From Clostridiaceae bacterium (GTDB taxonomy: Bacteria; Bacillota; Clostridia; Peptostreptococcales; Natronincolaceae), in NCBI GenBank assembly GCA_018432235.1, contig JAHDLO010000018.1, forward strand, positions 86,608-150,607: a stretch of 64,000 nucleotides of DNA, read 5' to 3'. The notes under the pieces were generated by a model that was not told the origin of the DNA, made no database searches, and was given only the letters and a program-made list of their open reading frames with translations. Shown here piece by piece: positions 17,810 through 25,742 of the stretch (its first letter is position 1; every line of letters starts with the position of its first letter). The position numbers and the translations under genes are program-made.

Positions 17810-19159
17810 CTAACCGACTAATATCTTATCCTCAGGATATTTTATATTGCCTTTGTTCTGTCGCTGTTGGCGAGCTAAGGCCAGTGTAATAGTTAAAGGA
17901 CCTAGCCTGCCTGCAAACATTAAAAACATGATTACCACTCTGCCTATGCCACTTAATTCAGATGTTATGCCCATAGACAGCCCTACTGTACCGAAGGCTG
18001 AGACAGTTTCGAACAATATCTCCATGAAGGAATGACCTTGCTCTGTAATTGTCAGCACCATCGTAAATACCATTATAAGTGTAAGGGCTATGACGACTAT
18101 AACTATAGCCCTATGTACTATGCTTCTAGATACTCTTTTCCCAAAGAGCTCTGTATCTTCTCTACCCTTGATTACCGAAATAACAAGGAAAAGTATAATC
18201 CCCATGGTGGCTGTTTTAACCCCACCTGCTGTAGAGGCAGGTGAACCACCGATAAACATAAAGATGATAGTTAGTAGCAGCGATGCATTTGTCAGCTGTC
18301 CTATATCTATTGTGTTAAAGCCTGCAGTTCTAGGTGTTATAGACTGAAAAAGTCCTGCCAATAGCTTCTTGCCAAAGCTTAAATTTCCCAGAGTTTCAGG
18401 ATTATGCCATTCCAAAAGCAAAAAAGCAATGAAGCCGAGTCCGATTAACAATGCTGTAATTAATAGTACCATTTTTGAGTGAAGGCCTAATTTCTTGAAG
18501 CCCCTATGATTAAATATGTCCACCATTACAGAAAAACCCAGACCGCCTATGACGATCAAGGACATGATGGTAAAATTAATAACAACATCCCCTACATATG
18601 GTGTAAGGCTTCTTCCATAGCCTACTATATCAAAGCCTGCGTTACAAAAAGCTGAAATGGAATGAAATACTGAGTAACCTATTCCTTTTAAAAAACCATA
18701 CTCCGGAATAAATCGAAAGGACAAAAATAATGCACCGAAGGCTTCTATGATAAAGGTACCAACCAAGATATATAGTGTGAACTTTACTAATCCTGAAAGA
18801 TTGTTCTGATTAAGAGCCTCCTGCATAACAAGCCTTTCCTTTAAGGAAATCTTTTTACCTAATAAAACAAATATTAAGGTGGCCATAGACATAAATCCAA
18901 GACCGCCTACCTGTATTAATACAACCAAAACTGTTTTACCAAATACCGTGAAATGCGTGCCGGTATCGACAACAGCCAGTCCTGTTACACATACGGCAGA
19001 TGTAGAGGTAAACAATGCATTTAAAAAGCCCATACTATTGCCTGATTGTGAAGCTATGGGCAGATTTAACAGAATACCACCAATTAAAATTACTATTCCA
19101 AAGCCCAATACCAAAACCTGTGCCGGTCTAAGCTTTATTTTCTCAATATATTCCAGCAT
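17810..19159 (-). CDS. ktrB: KtrB/TrkH-type potassium channel subunit
   Basis: A 449-residue membrane protein, the length of KtrB. The four M1-P-M2 repeats each show a selectivity-filter-like turn: TSTSAVCVTGLAV, SISAFCNAGFD, ITPRTAGFNTI and VSAFGTVGLSM. The glycine in each filter is intact, as needed for K+ (often Na+-coupled) uptake. It forms a complex with the KtrA ring encoded immediately downstream. A sigma-A-type promoter at 19206-19233 gives it a transcript separate from the ribosomal operon upstream. I saw no c-di-AMP riboswitch in its leader. Confidence 0.93.
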   Translation of the reverse strand: MLEYIEKIKLRPAQVLVLGFGIVILIGGILLNLPIASQSGNSMGFLNALFTSTSAVCVTGLAVVDTGTHFTVFGKTVLVVLIQVGGLGFMSMATLIFVLLGKKISLKERLVMQEALNQNNLSGLVKFTLYILVGTFIIEAFGALFLSFRFIPEYGFLKGIGYSVFHSISAFCNAGFDIVGYGRSLTPYVGDVVINFTIMSLIVIGGLGFSVMVDIFNHRGFKKLGLHSKMVLLITALLIGLGFIAFLLLEWHNPETLGNLSFGKKLLAGLFQSITPRTAGFNTIDIGQLTNASLLLTIIFMFIGGSPASTAGGVKTATMGIILFLVISVIKGREDTELFGKRVSRSIVHRAIVIVVIALTLIMVFTMVLTITEQGHSFMEILFETVSAFGTVGLSMGITSELSGIGRVVIMFLMFAGRLGPLTITLALARQQRQNKGNIKYPEDKILVG

Positions 19160-19205
19160 AACCCAAAAGTCGCTCCCCTCAAGTGGAAATTAACCTCATT
19201 ATAGC

Positions 19206-19233
19206 ATTATACAATCAATAAAAAAAGTGTTAA
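19206..19233 (-). promoter_or_regulatory. Candidate promoter of ktrBA
   Basis: On the minus strand TTAACA (19233-19228) and TATAAT (19211-19206) are 16 bases apart, about 47 bases before the ktrB start and downstream of the rplT hairpin. Confidence 0.55.
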
Positions 19234-19302
19234 GGCTAGTTTTATTCTAATTCGACCTTTTAATGCAATATTACTACGCCGACAAGCAATACCCACAAAA
19301 TG

Positions 19303-19398
19303 GAAAAAGCCCTTATCCTCTTGAAGCTCTCCTGTATCTGACATCATACGTAGTTTACGCATTTCCGTAGACCGGTAGGCCGGATTCTAAGGGCTTTT
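19303..19398 (-). terminator. Large structured terminator after rplT
   Basis: On the minus strand AAAAGCCCTTA (from 19398) pairs with TAAGGGCTTTTT (ending near 19304), enclosing about 65 bases with several inner hairpins such as GCGTA-aac-TACGT. A T-run closes it. It is longer than a normal terminator and may be a structured RNA. No known riboswitch class was recognised. Confidence 0.6.
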
Positions 19399-19425
19399 AA
19401 GTTTTCTTAGTAATTTAGCTTGAGA

Positions 19426-19785
19426 TTAAGCATTAAGCTTTTGCTTAACAGCCTGCGCCAATTGTGCAAAGCCTTCTTTATCGTTAACTGCCATGTCAGC
19501 AAGTACTTTTCTATTCATTTGAATACCACTTACCTTTAATCCATTAATAAATCTTGAATATGATAAGCCATTAGCTCTTGCAGCGGCGTTGATTCTTGTG
19601 ATCCAAAGCTTTCTGAAATCTCTTTTCTTTAGCTTTCTACCAACATATGCATGTCTTAAAGACTTCATTACATATTGGTTAGCTGGTCTAAACAGTTTGC
19701 TTCTTGCTCCTCTAAAGCCCTTTGCAAGCTTTAAGATCTTTTTATGTTTTTTACGGGCATTTACAGCCCCTTTTACTCTAGCCAT
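19426..19785 (-). CDS. rplT: 50S ribosomal protein L20
   Basis: A 119-residue protein. The sequence is canonical: [19 protein letters not shown] at the N-terminus, a basic N-terminal extension that threads into 23S rRNA, and the globular C-terminus ([20 protein letters not shown] ... [13 protein letters not shown]) that contacts rRNA and, in Firmicutes, the L20 leader RNA. It is last gene of infC-rpmI-rplT, 27 bases after rpmI. Excess L20 would repress the whole operon through the leader at 20588-20716. Confidence 0.98.
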   Translation of the reverse strand: MARVKGAVNARKKHKKILKLAKGFRGARSKLFRPANQYVMKSLRHAYVGRKLKKRDFRKLWITRINAAARANGLSYSRFINGLKVSGIQMNRKVLADMAVNDKEGFAQLAQAVKQKLNA

Positions 19786-19812
19786 TTTCTAGTACCTCCA
19801 TTCTCAATATAT

Positions 19813-20004
19813 TTATGGTAGTAAATTCTGAACTCTTCTTTGATCTCCTCTTGTAAGAATTGCAGCTTTACGTAGATTTCTCTTTCTCTTTGAAGATTTC
19901 TTAGTTAAAATATGGCTTTTGAAGGCCTTAAATCTCTTAATTTTTCCTGATTTAGTCTTTTTTAATCTCTTCGCTGCCCCTTTATGGGTTTTCATTTTTG
20001 GCAT
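19813..20004 (-). CDS. rpmI: 50S ribosomal protein L35
   Basis: A 63-residue, strongly basic protein with the canonical [24 protein letters not shown] opening (split here by residues 1-20 and 21-24) and the C-terminal [28 protein letters not shown] lies upstream. It is middle gene of infC-rpmI-rplT, and autoregulation by L20 applies to it through the common leader. Confidence 0.97.
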   Translation of the reverse strand: MPKMKTHKGAAKRLKKTKSGKIKRFKAFKSHILTKKSSKRKRNLRKAAILTRGDQRRVQNLLP

Positions 20005-20024
20005 CGTAAAATCCTCCCTTCAAA

Positions 20025-20546
20025 TTATGCGTTTTTTGGTGCTAAAATCATTATCATTTGCTTTCCTTCAAGCTTTGCTTCCTTTTCTATTGTACTTACC
20101 TCAGTCAATATGGAAGCAAATTCCTCGATTACTCTTTTTCCTATGCTGGCATTGCTTACTTCTCTACCTCTAAAACGCAAAGTAACCTTTACCTTATCTC
20201 CACCCTTTAAGAATTTCATGGCTTGACCCGCCTTAACATTAAGGTCGTGGGTTTCAATACTAGGACTCAATCGAATTTCCTTGATGGTAACAACCTTTTG
20301 CTTTTTCTTGGCTTCTTTTTCCTTCTTAGCCAGCTCAAACTTGTATTTACCATAATCCATAATTCTGCAAACCGGTGGCTTAGCCTGTGGGGCTATCTTA
20401 ACCAAGTCAAGATTTTTGCTGGCTGCCAGCTTTTGAGCATCCTTAGCAGACATAATTCCCAGCTGCTCACCCTCAGCATCAAGAACTCTTACTTCCCGGT
20501 CTCTAATCTCTTCATTGATTTCTAATTCATTTTGATGATCTCTAAT
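20025..20546 (-). CDS. infC: Translation initiation factor IF-3, with a probable AUU start
   Basis: A 173-residue protein when started at the ATT codon at 20546. The first in-frame ATG (20453) would drop the conserved N-terminal stretch NEEIRDREVRVLDAEGEQLG, which is intact upstream. AGGAGG lies 9 bases before the ATT, and no ATG, GTG or TTG in that frame fits the SD. infC of E. coli and other bacteria uses AUU so that IF-3 represses its own translation, and the same logic is likely here. The N domain (~1-75), basic linker (KYKFELAKKEKEAKKKQK) and C domain are all present. IF-3 binds the 30S subunit and checks start-codon pairing. Confidence 0.95.
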   Translation of the reverse strand: MRDHQNELEINEEIRDREVRVLDAEGEQLGIMSAKDAQKLAASKNLDLVKIAPQAKPPVCRIMDYGKYKFELAKKEKEAKKKQKVVTIKEIRLSPSIETHDLNVKAGQAMKFLKGGDKVKVTLRFRGREVSNASIGKRVIEEFASILTEVSTIEKEAKLEGKQMIMILAPKNA

Positions 20547-20587
20547 AACAAGACACCTCCTAATTTATAATTGTTATATAAGTAAAA

Positions 20588-20716
20588 TTCAAAAAGCGGA
20601 TTCTCATAAAGAATCCGCTAAATAGACAAATAATAGAAAAATGATTAAATCACATCCATTATTGACCCTACTACCTGGTGGTTAGGGTGAGAAGCGGAAA
20701 CTTCTGCTTTGTTTTC
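20588..20716 (-). promoter_or_regulatory. Ribosomal protein L20 leader of infC-rpmI-rplT
   Basis: The minus-strand leader has a GC-rich helix region (GCAGAAG-tttcc-GCTTCTCACCC, then CCACCAGG and AGTAGGGTC), as in Firmicutes L20 leaders. It ends in a terminator, AGCGGATTC (20595-20603) with GAATCCGCT (20611-20619) and a T-run. L20 binding would favour termination. Recognition is by pattern and position; no covariance search was run. Confidence 0.85.
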
Positions 20717-20722
20717 TATAAC

Positions 20723-20751
20723 ATATTATCACTCAAATAATAATCTGTCAA
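20723..20751 (-). promoter_or_regulatory. Sigma-A promoter of infC-rpmI-rplT
   Basis: On the minus strand TTGACA (20751-20746) and TAATAT (20728-20723) are 17 bases apart, directly upstream of the L20 leader. Confidence 0.8.
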
Positions 20752-21174
20752 CATGTATTATAATTTTTATTTATAAGATTATTTATACCTCAGGTTATAA
20801 TATCCAGTTTTTTCAAACTTAATGATATGACGCTTTTCTAGATATCGGTATTTTAATACGCTTTATTTTTATCTATTGCTTCTATATTATAATTTTTGTT
20901 TATATAAAGTTCCAATATACAGCATTAATAATATACAGCCTGCCCAATTCTTTGTGCTTTAAGGTCTGAATCATTTATTGTAGTTTTCATTATATCTTTT
21001 ATCATCTGAATTATAAGTATATCAGACCTTAAAAATATCATCAATTGATAAATGCACTGCTTTTTTATCAAATTTCCCTCACAATATTTTCCTACATAAT
21101 TATCAACATAGCCATTATTTTTATGTGTCCTTTTGGGAATGATAGATTTAAAGAAAAAAAAGGGTGGTGATTCA
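20752..21174. other. Gene-free AT-rich gap between infC and the FtsH-like gene
   Basis: About 420 bases. I see no convincing coding frame; a minus-strand frame over 20925-21230 has no SD and poor composition. It should contain the promoter of the FtsH-like gene, but none is clear. Confidence 0.5.
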
Positions 21175-22764
21175 GTGAAGAAAACAATAGTTTTTATCCT
21201 GCTATGTGTGTTCATTTCGCTAACTGTCATATCCAGTTATTCACTTTTCACTGGAAATGCGTTAAATAATAAATTGACAACTGGCGATAGATTTCTAGTT
21301 TTCGGCATTACAATATTTCTGTTTGTCTATTATCTCAAGCTGGACAAAAATCCCCAGTATGCCCATGCAACTATTAACACTGAAAAGAAGGAAAATCCTC
21401 AAAACCCCAATGAGTTTTTCACGAAGCCAAAGATAACCTTTGAGGATGTGGCTGGACTTGACGAGGTGAAAGAGGAGTTGATTGAGGTCATCGACTTTAT
21501 AAAAAAGTCAGAGAAGTACAAAAAGATGGGCGCCAAGATTCCCAAGGGAATTTTATTCTATGGCCCTCCTGGCACCGGCAAAACCCTTTTGGCTTCTGCG
21601 GTGGCTGGCGAAACCAAATCCGCTTTTTTTTCTGCCAGCGGCTCAGAATTCGTTGAAAAATATGTAGGTGTGGGAGCCAAAAGAATTCGTACCCTCTTTG
21701 AAAAGGCAAAAAAAGAAGCACCCAGTGTTATATTCATAGATGAAATAGATGCTATAGGTGCGAAAAGACATCTTGACAGCAACAACGAGAAGGATCAAAC
21801 CCTTAATCAGCTTTTGGTGGAGCTGGACGGCTTTAATACCGACAATACCGTAGTCGTCATCGGGGCCACAAACCGCCTGGATTTACTGGACGAAGCCCTA
21901 TTACGACCCGGTCGATTTGACAGGCATATGTTTATTGGGAACCCCAATGTTAAGGCCAGAGAAGAGATCTTGAGAGTTCATACCAATAATAAGCCTCTGG
22001 CATCGGATGTTAATATCGCAGACCTAGCGAAAAAAACCCATGGCATGAGTGGCGCCCATTTATCCAATATTGCCAACGAGGCTGCTATAATCGCAGTTCG
22101 AGAAAATGAAACGCTAATAACTGCACTGCATTTTGAAAAGGCAATAGAAAGAGTTATAGCCGGATTACAGGTAAAGAACCCAACCATTATGCAACGGGAA
22201 AAGGAAATTGTTGCCTATCACGAGGCTGGCCACGCTCTTATTGGCAAGCTGTTAAGTACAGATATGGTGCAAAAGGTATCGATTATCCCCCGTGGACAGG
22301 CTTTAGGTTATGTCCTTCACATGCCTCAGGACGACAGATATATACTTACCCGTGAGGAGCTATGCAACAAGATTATGGTGATGCTGGGGGGCAGGGCTGC
22401 CGAGGAGCTGGTCTTCAACCATCTTTCCACCGGAGCGAAGGATGATTTGAAGAAGGTAACAGATATCACCATGCAGATGGTATGTGAGTACGGTATGAGT
22501 GATTTAGGCTTCCTCTGCAACGAGCCCAGCATGCTGAAGGGCTTAACCCAGGAGATAACTCAGGAGATTAATAAAATAATAGAACAATGCTACTCCAGCA
22601 CATATGAATACTTAAAGCTTCATAGAAGCTATCTGGACACCATATCAGAGGCTCTGCTAGAAAGGGAAACACTTAATTTTGATGAGTTGAACGAATTAGT
22701 AGGTCAGCTTCCCTCAATTAAGAAGCCACTTAAGGAGACTAATAAGGAGCTAGCAGTAGTGTAA
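21175..22764 (+). CDS. Short FtsH-family AAA+ zinc metalloprotease
   Basis: A 529-residue protein, shorter than the usual 600-650. A GTG start at 21175 is chosen for the AAGGGTGG SD. Two membrane helices (residues ~3-23 and ~38-55) are joined by only ~15 residues, so the usual extracytoplasmic domain is missing. The AAA module has Walker A GPPGTGKT (130-137), Walker B VIFIDEID and the SRH (ATNRLDLLDEALLRPGRFDR). The protease domain has HEAGH (349-353) and the third zinc ligand region TGAKDDLKKVTDI. It should extract and degrade membrane or cytosolic proteins. It is probably a paralogue of the housekeeping FtsH. It stands alone, beside the RiPP block. Confidence 0.88.
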   Translation: MKKTIVFILLCVFISLTVISSYSLFTGNALNNKLTTGDRFLVFGITIFLFVYYLKLDKNPQYAHATINTEKKENPQNPNEFFTKPKITFEDVAGLDEVKEELIEVIDFIKKSEKYKKMGAKIPKGILFYGPPGTGKTLLASAVAGETKSAFFSASGSEFVEKYVGVGAKRIRTLFEKAKKEAPSVIFIDEIDAIGAKRHLDSNNEKDQTLNQLLVELDGFNTDNTVVVIGATNRLDLLDEALLRPGRFDRHMFIGNPNVKAREEILRVHTNNKPLASDVNIADLAKKTHGMSGAHLSNIANEAAIIAVRENETLITALHFEKAIERVIAGLQVKNPTIMQREKEIVAYHEAGHALIGKLLSTDMVQKVSIIPRGQALGYVLHMPQDDRYILTREELCNKIMVMLGGRAAEELVFNHLSTGAKDDLKKVTDITMQMVCEYGMSDLGFLCNEPSMLKGLTQEITQEINKIIEQCYSSTYEYLKLHRSYLDTISEALLERETLNFDELNELVGQLPSIKKPLKETNKELAVV

Positions 22765-22809
22765 AAGAAATGAGACAATAGGGACGGGTTCCTTTTGTCT
22801 CATTTCTTT
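22764..22809. repeat. Copy A of a dispersed palindromic repeat, acting as terminator of the FtsH-like gene
   Basis: A perfect 15-base stem, AAAGAAATGAGACAA with TTGTCTCATTTCTTT (22764-22778 and 22795-22809). Read from the minus strand the loop contains AAGGAACCCGTCCC, nearly the same as the copy at 30221. It begins at the stop codon. Confidence 0.75.
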
Positions 22810-22831
22810 GTAATAATTTACTTGCAAAACC

Positions 22832-22975
22832 TTATTTCCTGCCACTACTGAAATTTCTAGGGTTTGCCTGATATATTTTAAGCTCTGCCTGACGCGTTTT
22901 CTCAAAGGCATCATAGAAAGCTTTATTGTAGGCATTTTGAAAAATCAGCTCCTTTACACATGATTGGATTATCAT
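22832..22975 (-). CDS. Small ORF next to a decayed gene, unknown
   Basis: A 47-residue frame (MIIQSCVKELIFQNAYNKAF ...) with protein-like composition: amphipathic helix, Lys/Glu/Tyr-rich, ending in NFSSGRK. Its ATG overlaps the TGA of the upstream remnant (ATGA), a pattern of coupled genes. The frame directly upstream is broken, so this may be the tail of a small decaying operon and not an active gene. No family recognised. Confidence 0.4.
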   Translation of the reverse strand: MIIQSCVKELIFQNAYNKAFYDAFEKTRQAELKIYQANPRNFSSGRK

Positions 22976-23129
22976 TTTCTATCTCTCATCAGCTTAATAT
23001 ATAAGGATAATCTCTTGTGTGCAGCTACTGCTGACAACTCGGGTTCCTTCTCTCTTAATATTTCCTCTATGAGCTTTATGTATCATCAAGAAAGTAAAGA
23101 CTGATTTCTTTTATTACTTTAGTATCCAT
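22972..23129 (-). pseudogene. Frameshifted small gene remnant
   Basis: An ATG at 23129 with an AAGGAAGGTGA SD opens a frame of 17 codons (MDTKVIKEISLYFLDDT), then stops. A shift of frame right after that point gives a clean continuation, KLIEEILREKEPELSAVAAH and then KRLSLYIKLMRDRK, ending at the TGA that overlaps the next ATG. The composition reads as one ~50-residue protein broken by an indel near 23077. Function unknown. It lies between repeat copy A and the RiPP operon. Confidence 0.45.
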
Positions 23130-23215
23130 AGCTCACCTTCCTTGCAGATGGTAAATGAATATCTCATTTAAACGTGTTTTATTATAATAAGATTTTTGTA
23201 ACTCATACTAAAATG

Positions 23216-24991
23216 TTATATTGCCCTAGTTTCACTCTGAAGCATTTCCTTATATAGAAGACTTTTTTTTAGAATGTCATCATGGTAGCCATCAACTACT
23301 ATTTCTCCCTTTTTAAGCACTATTATTCTACAATTTAGTTTTAAAATATTACCCAATCTATGACTTATGAATACTTTTATACAGTCTTTGTTTTCTTTTT
23401 TAATCAAACTAAACATTTGATATTCAGAGATAGGATCTAGAGCTGACGTTGGTTCATCTAATATAATAATCTCTGCACATCTTAACAAAGTTCTTGCTAT
23501 TCCTAATTTTTGCCATTGACCTCCAGATAACTCAGTTCCGCCGAACCAATTACCTAGCTTAGAATCCAAGCCATCTGTTAAAGTATTTAGAAACTCTCTT
23601 AATCCAACCTTGTTAATCACATTATATAATGTATTATCATCGCCTATTAATTCAGTCTTAGATATACCGATATTTTCTCTCAATTTAAGCTCATACTTAT
23701 TGTAATCTTGAAAAAGCACAGAGATTTTATTGCGAAAATCGTTTTTGTCTATTTCTTTAAAATCTATACCATTAATCTTGATGTCGCCTTCATAGTTATC
23801 ATAAAAACCAGCTAGCAATTTAATAATAGTTGTTTTACCTGAGCCATTTTCACCAATGAAACATAGAGTTTCACCAAACTTAATCTTAAAGGATATATTT
23901 TTAAGGCTATATTCCGATTGGGAGTTATATTGGAAACTAACTTTAATAAATTCAACTTCTTTTATTTTATCTATTTTTGTCTTACCTTTGAATTTATTCG
24001 ATTTATAGTCCAACAAACTGTATAATTCTTTAACATATAAATTTTCTCTATACATTTCAATTAATGATTGTAATAAGGATATGATACTATTTTGAATGTT
24101 TGATAATGTGTTTATTACAGCAACAGTATCTCCTATTCTAATACTTCCAGTTATTGAAGATTTGACAACATTAAATATAATTGTTGCGCTAATGATTTCA
24201 TCCAAGATTGTTAGAATAGATGTAACTGATAACTGTTCCTTCAGGATCTTCTTGTCCTGTATCATGATACTTTCGAAATTATTTTTAAATATTTTAATTA
24301 AATAATTCCAAGAATTGTACGATTGCAATTCCTTATAAGCTATATTATTTGTCATAAGATAATTTATGTAAGAAATCTTTCGTCTTTTATCTATACGCTT
24401 CATTTCAATTTCATAACTCTTATATCCAATATGTGCAGTATATATTGTCTTAATGGTTGGTATTAAAATTATTATTAATAAAATCATCGGATTCCATAAA
24501 AAAATAATTGATGACAGTGAGATTAAAGCAATTAATTGAGCAATAAAATTATTTAGCGCTATATAAACATTAAATAATCTTGTCGAACTGCCATCCTGAG
24601 CCTTTCGAATCATATTATATACTTTTTCATCCTCATAATCCAATAAACTAAGACTCTTTGTTTTTAAAAGAATTTTTTCATTAACGACATAATTTAATTC
24701 AATATTTAACATATTTGTGATATAGCTTTTGCTATTCGAAGTTAATATAGAAATAATATTTATACTTACATAAATTAACAATGAGCTTAGTACCAGTTCC
24801 ACTCCTCCATAGGCAACATCCTGTATACTGTTAATCAGTTTTTGCATTGCTTTAATAGTAAGAAAAGGCATTATTCCAGAAATAACTGTTAATGTTGATA
24901 GAAAGAGAAAATAAATCATTTTTATTTCATAAATAAATTTCAGGGTTTTTAAAAGTCTTTTTATTTCTCTTCTTATAACTTTTATTTTCAT
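23216..24991 (-). CDS. ABC exporter (permease-ATPase half transporter) of the RiPP locus
   Basis: A 591-residue half transporter. The N-terminal ~300 residues hold about six membrane helices (type IV exporter fold). The ATPase domain (~345-591) has Walker A GENGSGKTTIIKLL, signature ELSGGQWQKLGIAR, Walker B EIIILDEPTSALD and the H-loop FISHRLG. There is no N-terminal C39 peptidase domain, so leader removal, if any, must occur elsewhere. It follows the LolD-type ATPase by 5 bases with an AGGATA SD and is last gene of the operon. As part of a cluster with a radical SAM enzyme and a small Cys peptide, it most likely exports the mature peptide. Confidence 0.88.
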   Translation of the reverse strand: MKIKVIRREIKRLLKTLKFIYEIKMIYFLFLSTLTVISGIMPFLTIKAMQKLINSIQDVAYGGVELVLSSLLIYVSINIISILTSNSKSYITNMLNIELNYVVNEKILLKTKSLSLLDYEDEKVYNMIRKAQDGSSTRLFNVYIALNNFIAQLIALISLSSIIFLWNPMILLIIILIPTIKTIYTAHIGYKSYEIEMKRIDKRRKISYINYLMTNNIAYKELQSYNSWNYLIKIFKNNFESIMIQDKKILKEQLSVTSILTILDEIISATIIFNVVKSSITGSIRIGDTVAVINTLSNIQNSIISLLQSLIEMYRENLYVKELYSLLDYKSNKFKGKTKIDKIKEVEFIKVSFQYNSQSEYSLKNISFKIKFGETLCFIGENGSGKTTIIKLLAGFYDNYEGDIKINGIDFKEIDKNDFRNKISVLFQDYNKYELKLRENIGISKTELIGDDNTLYNVINKVGLREFLNTLTDGLDSKLGNWFGGTELSGGQWQKLGIARTLLRCAEIIILDEPTSALDPISEYQMFSLIKKENKDCIKVFISHRLGNILKLNCRIIVLKKGEIVVDGYHDDILKKSLLYKEMLQSETRAI

Positions 24992-24996
24992 AAAAA

Positions 24997-25731
24997 TTAT
25001 CCTATACTCTGAGCTGCCAAAGACTCCTCGTAACGCCTACCTACTATATCTAATATTCTTTTCAATCTATCATTTTGATCTAACTCCTTAAGATTAACTG
25101 CTGTATTAAAATTCCCCTGGTACAAATACAGTATTTTACCGGCATAGGAGGCGATTTGAGGACTATGGGTTATCATAACAATGGTATAGCCCTCCTCATT
25201 AAGCATTTTAAATATCTCCATAATCTCTGCCGAAGCCTTTGAATCTAAAGAAGCAGTTGGTTCATCCGCAAGAATAATTCTTCGATTCCCTGCTAAAGCT
25301 CTTGCAATAGCCACTCTTTGCCTTTGTCCGCCGCTTAGCTTTCTAATCTCCCTATACTTCAGCTCTTGGATATTCAGCTTTTCTAGTATTCTATCTATTT
25401 CCCCTTCTGTACTGCTGTTATTGATTAGCTTTATGTTCTCCCTCACATTTAAAAAATCTATCAGCTGAAAATCTTGAAAAATCATGCCCAGCCTCTCTCC
25501 CCTAATTCTTGTAAGGATTCCACTATTCTTTCTATGGAGGGGCTCACCCTGAAGATAAACCTCACCATTATAGTCCTCCAATATTCCTGAAATCACTTTT
25601 AAAAAGGTGGTTTTGCCGCATCCACTTTCACCCATTATAGCAACAAACTCCCCTTCTCCTATCCTGCATTCTATGTCCTTAAGAACTAATAAATCCCCAT
25701 ATTTCTGTTCTTCAATCTTTATATAGTACAT
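24997..25731 (-). CDS. LolD/MacB-type ABC transporter ATPase
   Basis: A 244-residue soluble ATPase: Walker A MGESGCGKTTFLKVI, Q-loop FQDFQLIDFL, signature [16 protein letters not shown], Walker B RIILADEPTASLD and H-loop MITHSPQ. The LolD-like subtype is the usual partner of FtsX/MacB permeases, and such a permease gene lies 11 bases upstream in the operon. Together they would make a mechanotransmission-type complex, which in peptide loci often gives producer immunity or bacitracin-type sensing. That role is inferred. Confidence 0.9.
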   Translation of the reverse strand: MYYIKIEEQKYGDLLVLKDIECRIGEGEFVAIMGESGCGKTTFLKVISGILEDYNGEVYLQGEPLHRKNSGILTRIRGERLGMIFQDFQLIDFLNVRENIKLINNSSTEGEIDRILEKLNIQELKYREIRKLSGGQRQRVAIARALAGNRRIILADEPTASLDSKASAEIMEIFKMLNEEGYTIVMITHSPQIASYAGKILYLYQGNFNTAVNLKELDQNDRLKRILDIVGRRYEESLAAQSIG

Positions 25732-25742
25732 TTTTCTTCCTC

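Noticed and set aside
19160..19425. Possible c-di-AMP riboswitch before ktrBA
   Set aside because: The conserved ydaO core could not be found, and a promoter lies downstream of the structured element.
20925..21230. A 101-codon minus-strand frame before the FtsH-like gene
   Set aside because: It overlaps the FtsH start and SD, has no SD of its own and low-complexity content.
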